Part shown: in pieces, positions 61,452 to 64,000 of the stretch
How the letters are laid out: each line of letters begins with the position of its first letter
How positions within the stretch are numbered: the first letter of the stretch is position 1
Assembly: GCF_018687615.1 (NCBI RefSeq)
Contig: NZ_CP061299.1
Span: 1,473,433 to 1,537,432, forward strand
From: Polynucleobacter sp. MWH-CaK5
GTDB taxonomy: Bacteria; Pseudomonadota; Gammaproteobacteria; Burkholderiales; Burkholderiaceae
Reading direction: 5' to 3'
Length of the DNA: 64,000 nucleotides
Translations under genes and position numbers: made by a program
The notes under the pieces: generated by a model
The model's input: the letters and a program-made list of their open reading frames with translations, nothing else
Database searches by the model: none
Told to the model about the DNA's origin: nothing

Positions 61452-63247
61452 GCAGGCATTTCTGTATTGCGTAGGCGAATATGAAGTTCGCGCAATTGCT
61501 TTTCATCAACAGGGCTTGGCGCTTGAGTTAACAAACATTGAGCTCTTTGCGTTTTAGGGAAAGCAATCACATCACGAATTGATTCGGCACCTGTCATCAT
61601 TGTGACAATTCGATCTAGACCAAAAGCGATACCGCCATGAGGAGGTGCACCGTACTGAAGCGCATCCAATAAGAAACCAAACTTTGCTTGAGCTTCTTCA
61701 GGACCAATGTTCAATGCACGGAATACTTGGCTCTGAACAGATTCCTTGTGAATACGAACTGAACCACCACCGATTTCCCAACCGTTCAGAACCATGTCAT
61801 AAGCCTTAGCCAAACACTTACCAGGATCTGTCTCTAGGTAATTGAGGTGCTCATCTTTAGGGCTTGTGAATGGATGGTGACAAGCAACCCAGCGTGCAGC
61901 ATCGTCGTCATAGTCAAACATTGGGAAATCAACAACCCACATTGGCTGCCAAGTTTGTTCCATTAAACCGTTTTCTTTGGCCCAAGCAGAATGACCAATC
62001 TTTAAGCGCAAGGCACCGATTGCATCATTGACCACTTTGGCTTTATCAGCGCCGAAGAAAATGATGTCGCCATCTTTTGCTTCAGTTCTCTTAAGGATTT
62101 CAGCAATCGCTGCATCATGAAGATTTTTAACAATCGGAGATTGCAATCCATCACGGCCCTTGGCGATCTCGTTGACCTTGATCCAAGCCAAACCTTTAGC
62201 GCCATAAATTGACACGAATTGAGTGTAATCATCAATATCACTGCGGCTAATCACTGAGCCACCAGGAACTCTCAAACCAACCACGCGACCATTGTCTTGA
62301 TTAGCAGGGCCTGAGAAAACCTTGAAATCAACATCCTTCATCACATCAGTCAACTCAGTGAACTCAAGCTTCACTCGCAAATCAGGCTTGTCTGATCCGA
62401 AGCGCGCCATGGTCTCTGAATAAGGCATGACTGGGAATGGATTTGCTAACTCAACATTCATCACTGTTTTGAAAATATGACGAATCATGTTTTCAAAAAG
62501 ATCACGTATTTCATATTCATCTAAGAATGCTGTTTCACAGTCGATCTGAGTAAATTCAGGTTGACGATCAGCTCTTAGGTCTTCATCTCTGAAACACTTG
62601 GTGATTTGATAGTAGCGGTCAAAGCCTGCCACCATCAATAATTGCTTAAACAACTGTGGTGATTGCGGCAAGGCAAAGAACTGGCCATCATGAACTCTTG
62701 AAGGCACCAAGTAATCTCTAGCTCCCTCAGGAGTGCTCTTGGTCAACATCGGAGTTTCAATATCAATGAAGCCCGCTTGATCTAAATATTTTCTTGTTTC
62801 AATCGCAACGTTGTAACGAAGGCGTAAATTCTTTTGCATTTGCGGACGACGCAAATCCAAGACACGATGAGTCAAACGTGTGGTTTCAGATAGGTTGTCA
62901 TCTTCCAACTGGAACGGCGGCGTTACAGAGGCATTCAAGATATTTAATTCGTGGCACAACAATTCAACCTTACCGCTGACCAAGTCATTGTTTTCAGTAC
63001 CGGCTGGACGCGCACGCACCAAGCCTTTGATTTGCACGCAATACTCATTACGCACTTGCTCAGCAATCGAGAACATTTCTTTGCGATCAGGATCACAAAC
63101 AACCTGAACAAAACCATCTCTATCTCTTAAGTCGATAAAAATAACTCCGCCATGATCACGTCGACGGTTTACCCAACCTGCCAAGGTTACTTCCTGACCG
63201 ATTAATGATTCTGTGACTTGGCCACATTGATGACTGCGCATTGACAT
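61448..63247 (-). CDS. aspS: aspartyl-tRNA synthetase
   Basis: Class IIb tRNA ligase (599 aa) of the bacterial type. An N-terminal OB fold (VTLAGWVNRRRDHGGVIFID) is followed by the catalytic core with SPQLFKQLLMVAGFDRYYQI and FRDEDLRADRQPEFTQID. A GAD insertion domain lies in the middle and motif 3 is GGIAFGLDRIVTMM. Many betaproteobacterial AspRS are non-discriminating and also charge tRNA-Asn; this cannot be decided here. Confidence 0.98.
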   Translation of the reverse strand: MSMRSHQCGQVTESLIGQEVTLAGWVNRRRDHGGVIFIDLRDRDGFVQVVCDPDRKEMFSIAEQVRNEYCVQIKGLVRARPAGTENNDLVSGKVELLCHELNILNASVTPPFQLEDDNLSETTRLTHRVLDLRRPQMQKNLRLRYNVAIETRKYLDQAGFIDIETPMLTKSTPEGARDYLVPSRVHDGQFFALPQSPQLFKQLLMVAGFDRYYQITKCFRDEDLRADRQPEFTQIDCETAFLDEYEIRDLFENMIRHIFKTVMNVELANPFPVMPYSETMARFGSDKPDLRVKLEFTELTDVMKDVDFKVFSGPANQDNGRVVGLRVPGGSVISRSDIDDYTQFVSIYGAKGLAWIKVNEIAKGRDGLQSPIVKNLHDAAIAEILKRTEAKDGDIIFFGADKAKVVNDAIGALRLKIGHSAWAKENGLMEQTWQPMWVVDFPMFDYDDDAARWVACHHPFTSPKDEHLNYLETDPGKCLAKAYDMVLNGWEIGGGSVRIHKESVQSQVFRALNIGPEEAQAKFGFLLDALQYGAPPHGGIAFGLDRIVTMMTGAESIRDVIAFPKTQRAQCLLTQAPSPVDEKQLRELHIRLRNTEMPA

Positions 63248-63255
63248 AAAACTTC

Positions 63256-63891
63256 CTACTTTGCTGATGTGACTGAATGATTGAGAGGGGCTACTGAGCC
63301 CATTGAAACAATGTGCTTCAAGGCTTCTTCAACGCCCATATCCAACTCGATGATGTCCGCACGAGGAACAATCATAAAAAACCCAGAGGTTGGGTTAGGG
63401 GTTGTTGGCAAAAACACATTAACGTGCTCGCCACTTAACTTACCGGCAACTTCTTCTGCAGGATTACCTGTGACAAATGCAATTGTCCAAGATCCATTGC
63501 GTGGATAAGGAATCAACACTGCTTTTCTAAAGGCATTGCCCTTGCTTGAAAAAAGTGTTCCTGAAACTTGTTTAACGCTTGAATAAATTGATTTAACGAT
63601 TGGGATGCGAGCAATGATTTGATCCCATAAGCGGATCCACCATTGACCTGCAAAATTAGCAGCGACAATACCAGTTACCAAAATCACAGCAATCACAATC
63701 AAAATACCTACGCCCGGTAAGTTTCTGAATGATTTCAATGCAGGGGTTAAGTCGACTGGCAAAACTGCCATCAATGCTGAGATCACCGAACCGAAGACGC
63801 CATCCAAAACAGAAAGGCCCCAAGTCATCACCCAAATGGTGACGGCCAATGGAGTCCAAACTAAGATGCCGGCAATAAAATATTTTTTCAT
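63256..63891 (-). CDS. DUF502 family membrane protein
   Basis: A 211-residue inner-membrane protein with two helices: near 6-26 (AGILVWTPLAVTIWVMTWGL) and 62-82 (GVGILIVIAVILVTGIVAAN). Conserved DUF502 patches are IPIVKSIYSSVKQVSGTLFS and a soluble C-terminal part with VFLPTTPNPTSGFFMIVPR. The family has no firm function. It lies 8 bp upstream of aspS, a neighbourhood shared with many betaproteobacteria. Confidence 0.88.
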   Translation of the reverse strand: MKKYFIAGILVWTPLAVTIWVMTWGLSVLDGVFGSVISALMAVLPVDLTPALKSFRNLPGVGILIVIAVILVTGIVAANFAGQWWIRLWDQIIARIPIVKSIYSSVKQVSGTLFSSKGNAFRKAVLIPYPRNGSWTIAFVTGNPAEEVAGKLSGEHVNVFLPTTPNPTSGFFMIVPRADIIELDMGVEEALKHIVSMGSVAPLNHSVTSAK

Positions 63892-63911
63892 GGAGCCTTA
63901 AATTATAGGGC

Positions 63912-64000
63912 TTAGCTTAGCCAACTGAGCGTAAATAAGGTTCCACCCAAAAGACCGCCCATGAAAAGAATACTTCCCCAAATCAGCTTTTTTGTCTTTT
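63912..64000 (-). CDS. 3' end of a hypothetical small membrane protein (partial)
   Basis: The last 29 codons of an open frame entering from the right edge: lysine-rich start of the visible part, then a hydrophobic run WGSILFMGGLLGGTLFTLSW and stop. The composition suggests a membrane helix. A second open frame ending at 63898 is less hydrophobic and less likely. The start and most of the protein lie outside the window, so identity is unknown. Confidence 0.4.
   Translation of the reverse strand, partial: KTKKLIWGSILFMGGLLGGTLFTLSWLS

Overview
The window is a compact stretch of chromosome from a betaproteobacterium of the Burkholderiales. Gene content and order (recA-recX-DUF2889-sucCD-terC-pilin, dusB-fis-purH-ruvCAB, lptD-surA-pdxA-rsmA, miaB-ybeY-corC-lnt-glyQS) and the moderate, AT-leaning composition fit a small-genome freshwater lineage such as Polynucleobacter. 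That placement is inferred from synteny and protein appearance, not from a search. Genes are packed with many 1-8 bp overlaps. I see no insertion sequence, prophage, CRISPR array, toxin-antitoxin pair or defence island. Almost everything is housekeeping, and I found no wholly new multi-gene system.

Layout. 1-8318 (minus): azlC-azlD, then pgk-pyk-fba, then purC-purE-purK and a partial tsaC, joining branched-chain amino-acid export, lower glycolysis, purine synthesis and t6A formation. 8447-11034 (plus): ilvE, a CHCC zinc-finger protein, waaF and an NTF2-like protein. 11049-19078: a periplasmic M48 protease (minus), moaC (plus), then a minus-strand run of pilin, terC, sucD, sucC, DUF2889, recX and recA, with a clear LexA box before recA. 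19271-24138 (plus): a TctD/TctE-like two-component system translationally linked to a DUF4212 symporter subunit whose large partner is absent, a DUF6352 protein, a zinc-ribbon methyltransferase and a tRNA-Met. 24352-34144 (plus): a putative Na+/H+ antiporter, miaB-ybeY-corC-lnt, glyQS, gmhB and plsC. 34133-39562 (minus): lptD-surA-pdxA-rsmA. 39593-48952 (plus): amgK-murU-pepP-ubiH-like, dusB-fis, purH and ruvCAB. 48907-64000 is mostly minus: a phosphatase, tyrS, erpA, argC, rplM-rpsI, rnpB, pyrC, glycerate kinase, an ATM1-type ABC exporter, a cardiolipin synthase, nudB, aspS and DUF502. anmK and an OsmC-like gene are on plus.

Shared themes. Envelope biogenesis recurs: LPS heptose (waaF, gmhB), LPS and OMP assembly (lptD, surA, the M48 protease), lipoproteins (lnt), phospholipids (plsC, clsB) and MurNAc recycling (amgK, murU, anmK). 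Translation and RNA maturation (miaB, ybeY, rsmA, dusB, rnpB, three tRNA ligases) and DNA repair (recA, recX, ruvCAB) are the others.

The most interesting non-coding signals are a promoter-to-terminator unit on the minus strand upstream of rplM (about 54561-54698), which looks like an unannotated small RNA or an attenuated leader; a palindrome before dusB-fis that matches the Fis core consensus; an rnpB promoter whose -10 hexamer includes the pyrC stop codon; and several inverted repeats in gaps flanking the DUF6352 and methyltransferase genes.
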